From Cycas panzhihuaensis (lineage: Eukaryota; Cycadophyta): 64,000 nt of DNA. The stretch spans positions 112,599,741 through 112,663,740 of the forward strand of contig CM041465.1 of assembly GCA_023213395.1 (NCBI GenBank), read 5' to 3'. The notes below the pieces were generated by a model, which was not told where the DNA came from, ran no database searches, and saw only the letters and a list, made by a program, of their open reading frames with translations. Positions 1 through 9,964 of this stretch are shown piece by piece; within the stretch, counting starts at the first letter, position 1; each line of letters opens with the position of its first letter. Both the position numbers and the translations under genes were made by a program.

Positions 1-243
1 TACGATGGTAGTGAAAAGACACCCTTAGGATCAGTGTCTATCCTGCTTACTCTTGAGGACAAGACTATCTTCGCTGATATTGTAATCCTCGATGTTGACA
101 TTGACTACAATCTATTATTGGGATGCCTATGGCTTGATCACATGGGAGCCATGTGCTTATCCCATTGGAGGCAACTTAAGTTCATCTACGACAGGCGAAT
201 GAGAGTCATCTCTCAGGAGCTTCCTCCCATTAAACAACCACGT
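1..243 (+). pseudogene. Tat element A: C-terminal end of retroviral-type aspartic protease region
   Basis: The open frame from base 34 reads ...DIDYNLLLGCLWLDHMGA..., the flap-to-C-terminal segment that ends the protease domain of Ty3/gypsy elements (family consensus has DYNLLLGRPW followed by a small loop and GA). The active-site DTG part would lie before base 1, so the domain is cut by the window edge. The frame ends at TAA 244-246, about 25 bases before the next recognisable frame. It belongs to the plus-strand Tat element whose RT, RNase H and integrase follow. Assignment to Ty3/gypsy is firm; assignment to Tat rests on the RT and second RNase H downstream. Confidence 0.7.
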
Positions 244-270
244 TAATCTTGCCAAGCAGGTCATAGCCAA

Positions 271-1200
271 ATGAAAGGTGATAAAGGCCTTTCTACCCAT
301 GCCTCTGCTTATTCTATTGACATCCTCAACTCATCTCTTTTGGAAGAAGACCCTTTATCCTCTTCTTCCAACCTCATACATTTTGCTCCTATTGATGTTG
401 GAAGTTATGGGTACCTTGCCATACTTAGTGATGATGAGTCTGACGGTGAGGACGAGGATCTGCCTCACTTTATTTCCCTTCTAGGCATAAGTAGGGGGCA
501 TCTCCTTTGTTCTAGATTCTACTCTGGAACCCCTATAGTTAGAGAAACTAGTTCTCCTCTTATATCTCATGTCATTGCCCCTATTGATCAGGTACTCCTT
601 AAGTCTTCCCCTTTCGTTGCCACTCATAGGTAACGAGGTTGGGGAACTTCCTACTATCCCTTGCAAGGGACCTCTTCACGGCTCTTACAGGGAGTCCATC
701 GGGAATACTAAGCAACATGATGACCACCAAGATCCCACTGTCTCTACTTCTATTCACCCTTCATCTTCTCAAAGTGTGGTCATCCATGGGGTGGATTACT
801 TTGAGAATGACGAAGCCCTGCTTGAGCACTTAGCGGGCTCTATGCCTAACCTTCCTTCTAGTCACCATAGGCTTGGTTATCAGAAGGTTTTAACTATTGG
901 GTCTTCTCTCACTGACCCAACTCTGTCCTCTATTCCATCCCTTCCTATTAACCAAGCCCCCCTCCACTTTGAGGAGGGCAATGCCATGTGCATGGGGGCA
1001 ACCCAGGACATAGTCCTTGCCATGGGCAAAGTCATTAAGATAGGGGCAGAATGCTCTCCTGATGAAGTGAAGGAGTATACCTTTCTGTTCCAGGACTTTC
1101 AGGATATTTTTGTGTGGGACTACTCTAATATAAAGGGAATCGATCCTTTAATCGTGATCCACAACCTTAGTACCATTCCTGGTGCTCACCCCATGCGTTA
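271..1200 (+). pseudogene. Tat element A: acidic linker between protease and RT
   Basis: Two overlapping open frames (271-633, then 569-1201) cover this stretch; a frameshift near 620 joins them in the ancestral reading. The first half is Ser/Asp/Glu-rich (SDDESDGEDEDLPHF near 430-475). The second half holds a motif of the form F-x-NDEA-LE-L...PNLPSSHHRLG (about 800-880), then HFEEGN (about 966-985), then a segment ending VWDYSNIKGIDP that in Tat elements leads into RT. The same blocks recur in Tat element D on the minus strand near 57.8-58.0 kb, so the linker is a conserved part of this subfamily. It has no catalytic motif that I recognise. Decay is mild here: almost 600 bases of the second frame are uninterrupted. 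Confidence 0.6.
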
Positions 1201-2050
1201 GAAGCAACACCCTCTTTACCCTAAGCTCTTAGTTGCAGTTAAAATGGAAATTGAGAAACTCCTCAACGCAAGATTGATCACTTCCATTGACTACCCTAAA
1301 TGGGTGTCTAACATTATTGCCATTGCTAAAAAGAATGAGATAATCTAGATATGCGTTGATTTTCATGATATCAACAATGCATGTCCTAAAGACAATTTCT
1401 CACTTCTTTTTATCGATTAGATCATCGATCAAACCACCAGTTTCAAAGTTATGTCCTTAATGGATGACTTCTCTGGCTATAACCAAATACAAATCTCTCC
1501 TGAAGACCATCACAAGATGGCCTTCACCACCCCGTAGGGTACTTTCACCTATAAGGCAATGCCTTTCAGACTCAAGAATGCATGCACCACTTATCAGAGG
1601 GCGATGCAATTTGTTTTCCATGATCTCATCAACAAATCCTTGGAGGTCTTTGTGGATGACATGATGAGTCTCTCACATGTTAGAGCCCATCACCCTGCTA
1701 TTTTATAGGCCATCTTCGCATGATGCCGCAAATACCATATAAGCCTTAACCCTTTTAAATGTATGTTTACTGTGACCACTGGCAAACTCCTTGGTTTCCT
1801 TATGTTAAAGTAAGGAATCTAAATTGACCTTGATAAAGTCAAGGCCATCCTTGACATGCCACTTCCTAAGACCCAACAACAGATTAAGTCATTTTTAGGT
1901 AGGCTTGGTTTCCTCAGGAATTTTTTGGTAAACTTCACCATAAACACCAAACCACTCACTAACCTATTAAAGAAAGGGGCCCTATTTGTTTAGTCTTCCA
2001 AGGCCCAACAAGCCTTCGAAGAACTTAAGGAGGCCCTCACTTCCACCCTG
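1201..2050 (+). pseudogene. Tat element A: reverse transcriptase
   Basis: RT of a Ty3/gypsy polyprotein, which copies element RNA into DNA. Motifs in order: LLNARLITSIDYPKWVSN (N-terminal), CVDFHDINNACPKDN, MDDFSGYNQIQ, AFTTP-stop-GTFTYKAMPF, and the catalytic FVDD box at 1649-1660, which is intact. The MPF-x-LKNA-TTYQRAM wording is typical of the Tat/Athila branch. Frame is interrupted by TAG codons at positions where relatives have Trp (for example the codon before GTFTYK) and Gln, so the domain is dead despite its intact FVDD. Length is normal for the domain. Confidence 0.9.
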
Positions 2051-2440
2051 ACATTGGTGATGCCTCTCTTTGATAGGTTATTCATCCTCTATACCTCAGT
2101 AACCGATGAATCTCTAGGTATCATGTTGGCCCAGGAAGATGATTTAAGAGCTAAGAGGGCTATTTACTTCATCAGTCACACCCTCATGGCTATTAAACTC
2201 AATTACTCCCCTGCAGAGAAGGAATGCCTCTCCTTAGTACATGTAACTAAGAAGTTCAGGCATTATTTACTTTGAAATACTACTCACTTGATTGCTTAAT
2301 CCGATCCCCTGTGCTATTTACTTACCCAACCTAACCTAATAGGTAGGACTAACAAGTGGGCCATCCTCCTTTAGGAGTTCAACCTCCAAATCATTAACAA
2401 GAAGTCAAAGAAGGGGATGGTAGCGGCTGAGCATCTCACT
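2051..2440 (+). pseudogene. Tat element A: first (gypsy-type) RNase H
   Basis: The frame 2054-2275 reads LFILYTSVTDESLGIML..., then RAIYFISHTL and YSPAEKECLSLVHVTKKFRHYLL, the standard RNase H that follows RT in Ty3/gypsy elements. A matching tail (CYLLTQPNLIGRTNKWAILL) continues to about 2400 past a TGA. The nearly identical wording on the minus strand at 56.4-56.85 kb shows that Tat A and Tat D are close relatives. Trp-to-stop and Gln-to-stop changes are again visible in the tail. Confidence 0.8.
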
Positions 2441-2479
2441 AACACTCCTATCCCAAACCGTTTGGATGTTCCTGTTGAT

Positions 2480-3798
2480 GACTCTCTTCCTAATGAACCC
2501 ATCCTAGTCGTTCAGGACTCCCCTCCTCATCTTCTTGCTGATAGTGAGTGGTATGGGGACATTGTGTAATATCTCACTCAACAGCAGTATTGCCCTAACG
2601 TGAGCGATAAAGTTAGGTCTAATATTTGGGCTATTGCCATACAGTACTTCCTTATGGGTGAGGTATTGTACAAGAGATCCTTCGATGGGATCCTTCTTTA
2701 CTACATCACCCTCAATGAAGCAGACTGGATACTACATGAATGCCACCATGGCATTTGTGGGGGCCACTTTGGGGGCCAATCCATGGCTTAAAGGATCCTC
2801 TGTATGGGGTACTATTGGCTATCCCTCTTTAAGGATGCCCATGCTTATGCCCTGAGATGTCGGTGATTCCATGAGCATGCCAACATCATCCACTTGCCTT
2901 TCGAGGCACTCCACCTTATTATATCTCCATGGTATTTCTCACAATGGGGGTTGGACCTCATTGGAGCCATAACCTTGTCCTCTTTATTATAGCACAAGTT
3001 TATCTTAACTACTATAACGTACTTTACTAAATGGGTGAAAGCCTTTCCTTTGAGCACTACTCCTGGTAAGATGATAGCCACCTTCATCTACCAGCATATC
3101 ATCTGCCACTTCGGGGTTCCTGATGTCCTGATCACAGACAATGAAACTTCTTTTGTTAATAAGGAGATGGATGAGCTTTACAAGAAATTCCATATCTCTC
3201 ATAAGACTTCCTCTCCTTACTATCCTCCGGCCAATGGCTAGGTCAAATCATTTAACAAAACTCTTATAAATATCTTAAAGAAGACCATTGCCCAATCTCA
3301 AAGAGATTGGCACCTCCAGATCCCCTCTGCCCTACGAGTGTATCGCACGTCTATCAGTATTGCTACAAGAATGACTCCTTTCTCCCTAGTCTATGAAAAG
3401 GAGGTAGTTCTGCCATTGGAATTAGATATTCCTTTTTCTTCTCTACGTGTCTCTCTTCGAGGTCTTGTTGTCGAGGAGTCTATCTGTTAGGCTTGCCTCT
3501 TAGACCTTGAGGCCTTGGATGAGAAATGCTTGGCTGTCTACCAAGCTAACCTCGCCTCTAAGGCTAGGGAACAAAGGACCTATGATAAAAACCTTCGTTC
3601 CCATCCTTTATATCCTAGGAACTACATCCTCAAATTGGAATATCTCCATGATTGCCTGACCAAATTTAGACCCAAATAGGTTGGCCCTTTTGTCGTCCTT
3701 AAGAGTCTTGGGAATGATGCTTATCAGATCGCCACCTTGGAGGGCCTTAAATTTGAGAAGGTTGTTAATGGGAAATTCCTAAAAGAATTCTATACGTG
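2480..3798 (+). pseudogene. Tat element A: integrase
   Basis: DDE integrase that would insert the DNA copy into the genome. The N-terminal zinc-binding region is seen as LHECHHGICGGHFGG (about 2730-2775) with the later Cys pair damaged (RCR-stop-F near 2853). The core shows the first Asp in WGLDLIGAI (about 2950), the second in LITDNETSF (about 3130), and the third acidic position at 3245-3247 reads Lys (AAA) directly after a Gln-to-TAG stop. The C-terminal part (ARE-QRTYD...RSHPLYPRNYILK..., then VGPFVVL and DAYQIATLEG) ends with a stop near 3798. Typical family length, catalytically dead. Confidence 0.88.
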
Positions 3799-4566
3799 AC
3801 TATGTCACTCTTCTCTATATGCTCTGAAATAAGCCTAACTACCATCCTAGGCACACCCCCATTCCCCCTAGCCATAGGTGGAATGGCAGCTTAGGCTAGC
3901 CCTTTTCCTCCTCTTGGGTTCCTCCATCGGAACCCCTTGTCCCCCTTTCTCTAGGGGGCTCACCTTCCTAATTGGGTGTATTGTCCCAATTGCTCCTAAG
4001 TTTGGGTATATTCCCCAACTAGGACGGCATGTTGGAGTGTCGTCACTCCCTTCCCTTTGGTACTTCCTTTGCGTATCTCACTATGCTCCCATGTGGACAT
4101 GGGTGCTTCCCTACCTCCTAGCCTCACATATGTCTATCATTGTTGCTCATGGTAATTGTATGTGTGCCTACTAGGAATATAGCTCTACATGAAAGGAAGT
4201 GTATGTGGCTCAAAAAATCCTCTATTATAAACCATATGGTAATCAATCAAAACATCATAACATATATCTCTTTATACATCAGTGCACCCTCATACATATA
4301 TATATACATAAAAATAAATATACATCATCCATCATCATGTATCATCACACACATCAGTATATATCAAATGGGGTGCCAATGGCCCCATATATATATATAT
4401 ATATATATATAACCATTATGTGTCATATCATACAAATGGTATGGTACATCATCTTTCAGAAGCCAGAATCCTTGCAGGGAGGAGTACAATCATGTGGCGA
4501 TATATGGTGACTCCCTGGATGTCTGGTGCCTTCTAATATCAAATCAAAACTACTACAACCTACACT
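3799..4566. other. Spacer between integrase and the antisense gene, with a short AT microsatellite
   Basis: No coding signal on the plus strand. The stretch holds low-complexity pyrimidine-rich sequence, a run of alternating T and A at about 4387-4411, and (on the minus strand) what is probably the 3' untranslated region of the antisense gene. It is still internal to Tat element A because the polypurine tract and 3' LTR lie downstream at 8.63 kb. Confidence 0.5.
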
Positions 4567-6462
4567 CTAGTGTTGCCTTACTCCTGGAACATCATCTCCT
4601 GGTCGATTTGATCCCTCTCTTGGGGACCATATGCCCCCCAGACTCCTCTTGTGCCTTTGTGAACTCCTGGCCTCACTCCCCTCATCTTGCGGCCTCCTCA
4701 GGGTCATCGTCATCGTGTGGGTGTAGGTCCTACTCCTCGAATATCTCGATGCCATATGACCTACCAGCTGATCGTATCGTGCCTAGATACGATCCCTCTC
4801 CCTCTCCACTACTTGGAGTCACTCTGTGCCTGGATACAATCCCTCTCCTCCTCCACTCCTCAGAGTCACTCCTCCAGTACTATTATCTTGATGTAACTCT
4901 TTGCATCACCACTTGCTCCTCCCTGAGCCTCTAGAGCCTGGACCTTGCCTTGTAGTGCATCTCTCTCCACCCTAGTCATATCCAACTCTTCCTATAGTCA
5001 TCCCACCCTCACCTTGTGCTCCTAGGACTCTACCGCCCACACATCTCTGGCCCTGACTAGAGGGGTAAATGCTATTGTATGGTCCCCTACCTACTGTGGC
5101 TCCTCTCCTGCCTAAATGGGAGGTTGTCCCTCCGTGTAGACCTGGGAAAACATCTCCCAGACTATCATCTTAATCAACCTCTTAATGTCCACCACTCCTA
5201 TAAATCCAACATGCCACATGTCAATATATACACCAAATAAATCAAATAAAGCATAACAACTAAATATTTAGTGATTGAAAGATGAAGGGAAAAGGTAATG
5301 TCTCATATGTTGTGACCGTCGACTTCCTGACTTGGACGATCACCTCCTCCTCAGGTCCTCCACCCAGTGCTGGTATCTCCTCCTCCTCTGGTACCACCTC
5401 TCTGACTACCTAGACTACTGGGGCATCTCCACATTTCATTGTTGGCACTGCCACCGCCCAAACTCTCCCTACTATCCTCAACTTTTGGACTAGCGTATAG
5501 GAAGCTCCACCTCTCCCTACAGTCCTTAACAGACTCACCTCTTCTCCTGCGGCTCCGAACAGCCCTGCCTCTCTTCCTGTGGTCCCTGATGGACCTGCCT
5601 CTCTACTTGCTACTCTTGATGGGTCAGCCTTGCCACCCCTATCGTCATCACCTTCCTCACCAGGGGCACCTCTTGTTCCTCTTTCTTCATCATTGCTATC
5701 CCACCTTACTCCTCTATACAGATCTGCTGTGTAGTTAGACATGGTGAGGAGGTCTAATGATGTAGCCTTGATTGAGCACCTAATGTGCACTTAGTCCTTA
5801 GTTTCCCTGAACTGAGTCTGCTACCTATAGACCATAATAGCCCATGTTGAGATTGGGTGGGGTCCTCCTAGTGGTGCCACTGCTCCAAACTGATCGAAGA
5901 ACTAACACTACAACAATGTTCTATATGATAGTCCTCCTCTCCCCGCTGCCTTGATGGCATCCAACTGGGTGACTAATCTTTTTGCTATCAGCGTGGCCTA
6001 GTCTAATCTCTCCCCAGCCTCACATCTCCTCACTGCATCTATCCATCCACCCAGTATGTCCCTATAATTCTGTTTCTGGGATATCTAGAATAGAATGTAT
6101 AGAGTAATCAATTTCCTCACGCGAGGAATCCTAAACATGATCATGCTCTGGACTAGTATACCTCTCCTCTCCCATCAGTCCTGACTTGTGAAGTAGGTCA
6201 CCACCTCTCTGTGTGCAATATCGTTATTAGGTAGTGTGCCCAATGATGTTGGTGTGCCAGCTGCTGATACTCCCAGGATCCTCCTAATGTCTCTTGGTAT
6301 GACTGAAACATCTCCCACTTAGGGGAGATGGAACACATGCCTCCGTCGATCCCAGTATGAGACTATATCCAGTAGGAGGTACTAGTCTAATGTATACTAT
6401 GGTGTTTGAAAGGCCTTCAATAGGCCACATCTCCCTAATACTCACTGATCTCTATGAATCAT
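4567..6462 (-). pseudogene. Antisense gene inside Tat element A: plant-mobile-domain-like protein with coiled coil
   Basis: Reading the minus strand from an ATG at 6462-6460, one frame runs to about 5270 with few stops. Its first 90 codons contain RCGLLKAF, then LLDIVSYWDRRRHVFHLP (about 6378-6325), VGDVSVIPRDIRRILGV, and TPTSLG. This follows the plant mobile domain pattern (small aromatic-rich start, LL..V..W....H.FHLP, V...D....LG). A middle helical region (RKLITLYILF, GGWIDAVRRCEAGERLD, RLVTQLDAIKAAGRGG) is followed by an acidic/Gly-rich tail with a roughly ten-residue repeat (GREAGPSGTT, GREAGLFGAA). After an AT-rich gap (5198-5316) a second open part starts VVDIKRLIKMIVWEMFSQ, has a coiled-coil stretch (EELDMTRVERDALQGKVQAL) and ends in a basic Ser/Arg-rich tail with a stop near 4567. 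Stops seen (TGA after D, several TAG) fit Trp/Gln decay. Role unknown; plant mobile domains occur in transposase-derived and nuclear silencing proteins. Extra antisense frames between pol and the 3' LTR are known in Tat elements. Confidence 0.62.
5198..5316 (-). other. Possible intron of the antisense gene
   Basis: Between the two open parts lies a stretch far richer in A and T than its flanks. On the minus strand it begins with GTCACAAC (5316 downward) and ends TTTATAG at 5198, as a plant GT-AG intron would. I could not find a GT-AG pair that keeps both frames in phase exactly, so either an indel has occurred or the boundaries are a few bases off. Confidence 0.4.
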
Positions 6463-6665
6463 TATCTCAATAAAACTAATCATGGCAACTCTTATGTTTC
6501 GCGATTGTCCACTGTGATAATTACCTACAAAACCCCAAAACACAATCAGAGCTTATCTAAATTTACCTTCCGGCCCTTAGGACTGCCTCTCACTCCTCTC
6601 AGATCAAGATCTGGCTCCCCTTTAAGCCATCTTTTATGTTTTTAGCCAGTTTGCCTTCCAACCGT

Positions 6666-6695
6666 GCTAAACTCTGTGGTACCATAGAGTTTAGC
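6666..6695. promoter_or_regulatory. 30-bp near-perfect palindrome centred on GGTACC
   Basis: Arms GCTAAACTCT and AGAGTTTAGC flank a GTGGTACCAT core; 28 of 30 positions are symmetric, and the single broken pair is a C-to-T type change. It lies about 200 bases upstream of the antisense ATG and about 500 bases downstream of the minus-strand TATA box, so it would fall in that gene's 5' leader. A related palindrome sits in the 3' LTR at 9179-9202. Could be a protein-binding site or an RNA hairpin. Confidence 0.5.
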
Positions 6696-7192
6696 GTGGG
6701 GCCCACTGAGATTTTATCCAAATCTCAATGGCCCTATGATAAAGATCACATCACACGGTCCCTATGTCAACCCCCAAAAATGGGAGGTTTCCATCCTAAA
6801 AAATAAATATTATTTATCTGGGTGGGCTACACTCAGGCCTACCGGGACCAGGGCTCCCTAATGCCCCAGTCCCGCCTCTCAGTAGGTCTAATTTGGACTC
6901 TAGGAGATCGCTATCTACCCTTAAGGGGCCCAAAATTACATTGAAAATCATTAAAAAGACATTAAATTCAATTGATGAAATGGTTTAGGGTATAAATGAT
7001 CCACTCACTAGATCTGGTCTTAATACTGCCATCTTGTCTCCCTAGTCCCAATGGCTATCCCTGCGTCCCAATCCAATAATTGGATCTCTCCCTATGTGCC
7101 TCTGAAGTCAGGCGGTGCTCTAATACGTAGAGGGAAGGGCTTTGATTCATTCGTAAGCTTATGAAAATGAATTCCATTTTCGTAGAGTTTCC

Positions 7193-7200
7193 TTTATATA
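7193..7200 (-). promoter_or_regulatory. TATA box (TATATAAA) for the antisense gene
   Basis: On the minus strand the sequence reads GCCTATATAAAGG, preceded by a GC-rich run (GGGCCCCCCGCC). This is a textbook plant TATA box with a GC-rich upstream flank, about 730 bases before the antisense start codon. The long leader this implies could contain an intron. Function is inferred. Confidence 0.45.
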
Positions 7201-7737
7201 GGCGGGGGGCCCGACATGCACTTCTCCTGTTTCTCTCATCGTGATAGCCCTTAAGACTGCCTCCTTTCTATGATCACCTTTGCCTTCTAGGTTCATCTCT
7301 AGTTTTGTCCCCATGGCCTTCTTTTTCCCTAGACCTTCCAGGTATATTTATGGCACCCTTTCTTTAGCCTTATAAGGCCTCTTCTCCCTTGTTTTATATG
7401 TCGCCTCCATACATACTTGAGTTTATACTTGTTTGACTCGTTTCACCATCCTGGATCCATTTTCGTTGCCTATTCGCACCTCTAGGGCTTCCAAAGGAAG
7501 CATCCCCTATGTTTGGGACTGCATCTCACCTCCTTAAGTGACCTTTAGCACCCCAGAGGGGCCTTTTCATTGCCAATTATCCCCCGTCTGTCGGTTAGCC
7601 CTCTTCACCTTTGGGTAGCCTCGTCTTTGGGTCTTCCTGCCTTTTGCGGCTATTATTGACAGTCATTTAGGTCTTTTACGATGATTTCATACTGTTGAGT
7701 CCTCTCCACTCACCAGTCCCATCCACATTTTTCCTTT

Positions 7738-8118
7738 CTACCAAGACCTCTATTTTTGTCATGGCCTTACTCATTTTCACGGATGGCAAAATTTGTTGTA
7801 ACCTAGGCCCTTCTTCCACTGTGTGGATTCTCTGTGACCCTTCTAAACATGACTTCGTGCACTCTAGGATAATAAAGTTGAGTATACAGTTATTATTAAG
7901 GCCCTTACCGATGCACTTCGCTCCCACCATGGACCCATCGTTCTCCTTTGTGACTCTTAGGTTATGGTGTCCCATCTCACCTAGTTCTACTAGATGTGGT
8001 GCCCATGTTTGAGAGCCCTTGCCTTGACTACCATATCCCTATTGGCTTGTTTCTCATTCATCGACATTCGACACATTCTGTGGGCTCTCAATGCTAAGGC
8101 AAATATCTTAGTTTGCCT
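7738..8118 (+). pseudogene. Tat element A: second, archaeal-type RNase H, downstream of integrase
   Basis: Plus-strand fragments show LIFTDGK (first catalytic Asp at 7782-7784), VEYTVIIKALTDALR (Glu at 7880-7882), GPIVLLCDS-stop-VMVSHLT (Asp at 7952-7954; the stop is a TAG where Gln is expected), and IRHILWALNAKANIL, where the last Asp has become Asn. One frameshift separates the first Asp from the Glu. The same domain in Tat D (55.2-55.4 kb, minus) reads NKVEYSTIIRDL and YLDSQIVVYHI, which supports the call. In Tat elements this extra RNase H is a lineage marker; here it lies after integrase and after the antisense gene. Confidence 0.72.
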
Positions 8119-8628
8119 CATCCTTGAGTGTTGCTTACCTCTCCTTAGCGACCCACCTTGAGGGACTTGTCCGGTCATGCCTGCACCCAAGTCTTAGGTC
8201 ATCCTTTGCATTGTGATCTGTTTGCACCTCTGAAAGTCAATCGCTAATGAGGTTAAACTATGGCAACCACTAGGTTTATTTTTTTCACTCTACTCTTAGC
8301 TCTCATTATTCTTGATTTGTATCCATACACAACTTTCTTTATAACATCTGTCTGGTTTTAGGTGTGGTCATCACCACCCTTCCACCCTACTCTTATGATG
8401 GGAGCATCCCCCCTCATTCGCTACCTTTACCTATTATCTATCCCGTGACACATAGGCAACCCCAATGTTGTCTTACCCTTGCCTTTACACCCATATATTT
8501 CACCACGACACTTACCGTCACCCTTGGTTTGCACTATTACTATGATTTGGATATATATATATTAATGACATCGTGTTGCCAACATTCAACATCGCATTAC
8601 ACCTACGAGGTGTGAGGCTCTACTACTA

Positions 8629-8637
8629 AGGGGGCAA
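8629..8637 (+). other. Polypurine tract of Tat element A
   Basis: AAGGGGGCAA-type purine run immediately before a TG start (TGTTTCCTGG). Polypurine tracts prime plus-strand DNA synthesis and always abut the 3' LTR, so this fixes the LTR start. Confidence 0.7.
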
Positions 8638-9154
8638 TGTTTCCTGGCTTCTAGGAATGGGTTCTTGGCAAGTCAACTTAGGTAAGTACATGTACGCTTC
8701 TTCCCTTTTACCTTTACCACTTCTTTAGAAAGGTAGATACAAGTATCATCTCATTGCATGACTGACTGTCACGTTTGAGTGATCACCTTGCACCTGTTGC
8801 TTGATCACACTGCTTATCATTCTTTTAGCCTATAATGATCAGTGGGACATGCATCCCTATGGCACTCCACAACCCTCCTACACACCTCTACATTGTCCTA
8901 AGCACTGCTCAACTCGTGTGGTCCATCACAACCATTAGCACCCCGCTGAGTGTGATTGGTTGATCCTTATGTTAGTTATCAGTTTCCTAAGAGTTTTACC
9001 ACTTTGGTACCCCATCTAGTTTAGGTAATCTTCTCTATTTGATTATCCCCATCCATCTAGATAGAGGGTTGGCCTCTCCTAGGCCTGGGGTACCCCCTTT
9101 TTAGATTCCCAGGAATCCTACTTTTGGCTTATTTTGGTCTCTATTACGACATCG

Positions 9155-9202
9155 CAGTAAATGTCACGGTACTACAGTAAACTTCATGGTACCGCAAAGT
9201 TT
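9155..9202. promoter_or_regulatory. Direct repeats and GGTACC palindrome in the Tat A LTR
   Basis: CAGTAAATGTCACGGTACTA (9155-9174) is followed directly by CAGTAAACTTCATGGTACCG (9175-9194), a 20-bp direct repeat. The second copy overlaps a 24-bp imperfect palindrome at 9179-9202 (AAACTTC...CAAAGTTT around GGTACC) resembling the palindrome at 6666-6695. Placement 140-190 bases before the LTR TATA box suggests a U3 regulatory module. Confidence 0.5.
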
Positions 9203-9243
9203 CATGCGGGGCAACTATCATAACTTAATTTTTAAAAATCTTC

Positions 9244-9279
9244 CATGGTAAATTTCACATTTTTCATGAAATTGCCATG
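9244..9279. promoter_or_regulatory. Hairpin in the Tat A LTR
   Basis: CATGGTAAATTTCA (9244-9257) can pair with TGAAATTGCCATG (9267-9279) across a short T-rich loop, with one mismatch and one bulge. It is about 60 bases upstream of the LTR TATA box. Confidence 0.4.
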
Positions 9280-9340
9280 TGGCTTCGACCCCTCTTGAGC
9301 ATTACCTCAACCTTAATCGTCTATTCAGTCTAGGGTTAAG

Positions 9341-9347
9341 TATAAAG
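9341..9347 (+). promoter_or_regulatory. TATA box of the Tat A LTR promoter
   Basis: TATAAAG followed about 25-40 bases later by a C/T-rich tract, the usual layout of a plant LTR core promoter (U3/R boundary near 9375). Confidence 0.5.
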
Positions 9348-9964
9348 CCCAAAACAACCTCATTTTCCCATTCTTCTTCTACCTTCCATGCTCTCTTCTC
9401 TCTCTTTCATAGGAGTTTTATACAAGAGTGCCCTGCAACATTCAAGTTCCTTATGTTCTAGCCTGAGGTCTACCCATTGCATCTCTAATCTATGGTAGCA
9501 AGCTCACCAACTAATGCCAACAAGCAAGGATTCATGCCTAAGTTTGACCTCCATGCTCTTCCTATAGCTTTCAGCAAGTGTGTTTCCATTGTAGCACCTT
9601 CCTAAGGATACCTTATAAGCATATTAGATCTACCATTTTCTATTGTCTTCAGGGGTAGATCTACCTCCTACACAACCCTTCAGGTATTTTCCATTATTAT
9701 TCCATATCTTTCTTTAGGTTTGTCTTGTAAAAGGTTAGGTCTTTGAGCACATCATTCCTTTCCTTATTTTCTTTGCTGCACATAGGGGGTATTCCTCCAT
9801 TCTCTGTCTTCTTGCCCTTTTGATCTCCCTATCCTCCCTTGGTTTTTTCTAAGGAGGCTATGGGAGAGGACTCATAAAGAGTGAGTGAAAGGAGCCAAGG
9901 TGGGATCCATACTCACTAGTTCTTCTCCTTAAGGACAAACCCCTTCTCCTCTTTCCTCTCCTCC

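Noticed and set aside
4199-4510. Plus-strand frames of 90-103 codons around the AT run
   Set aside because: Driven by low-complexity TA sequence; no match to a known domain and no support from context.
7676-7975. 99-codon minus-strand and 105-codon plus-strand frames
   Set aside because: The minus frame is a shadow, and the plus frame is only partly in the real frame of the second RNase H; the catalytic blocks cross a frameshift.
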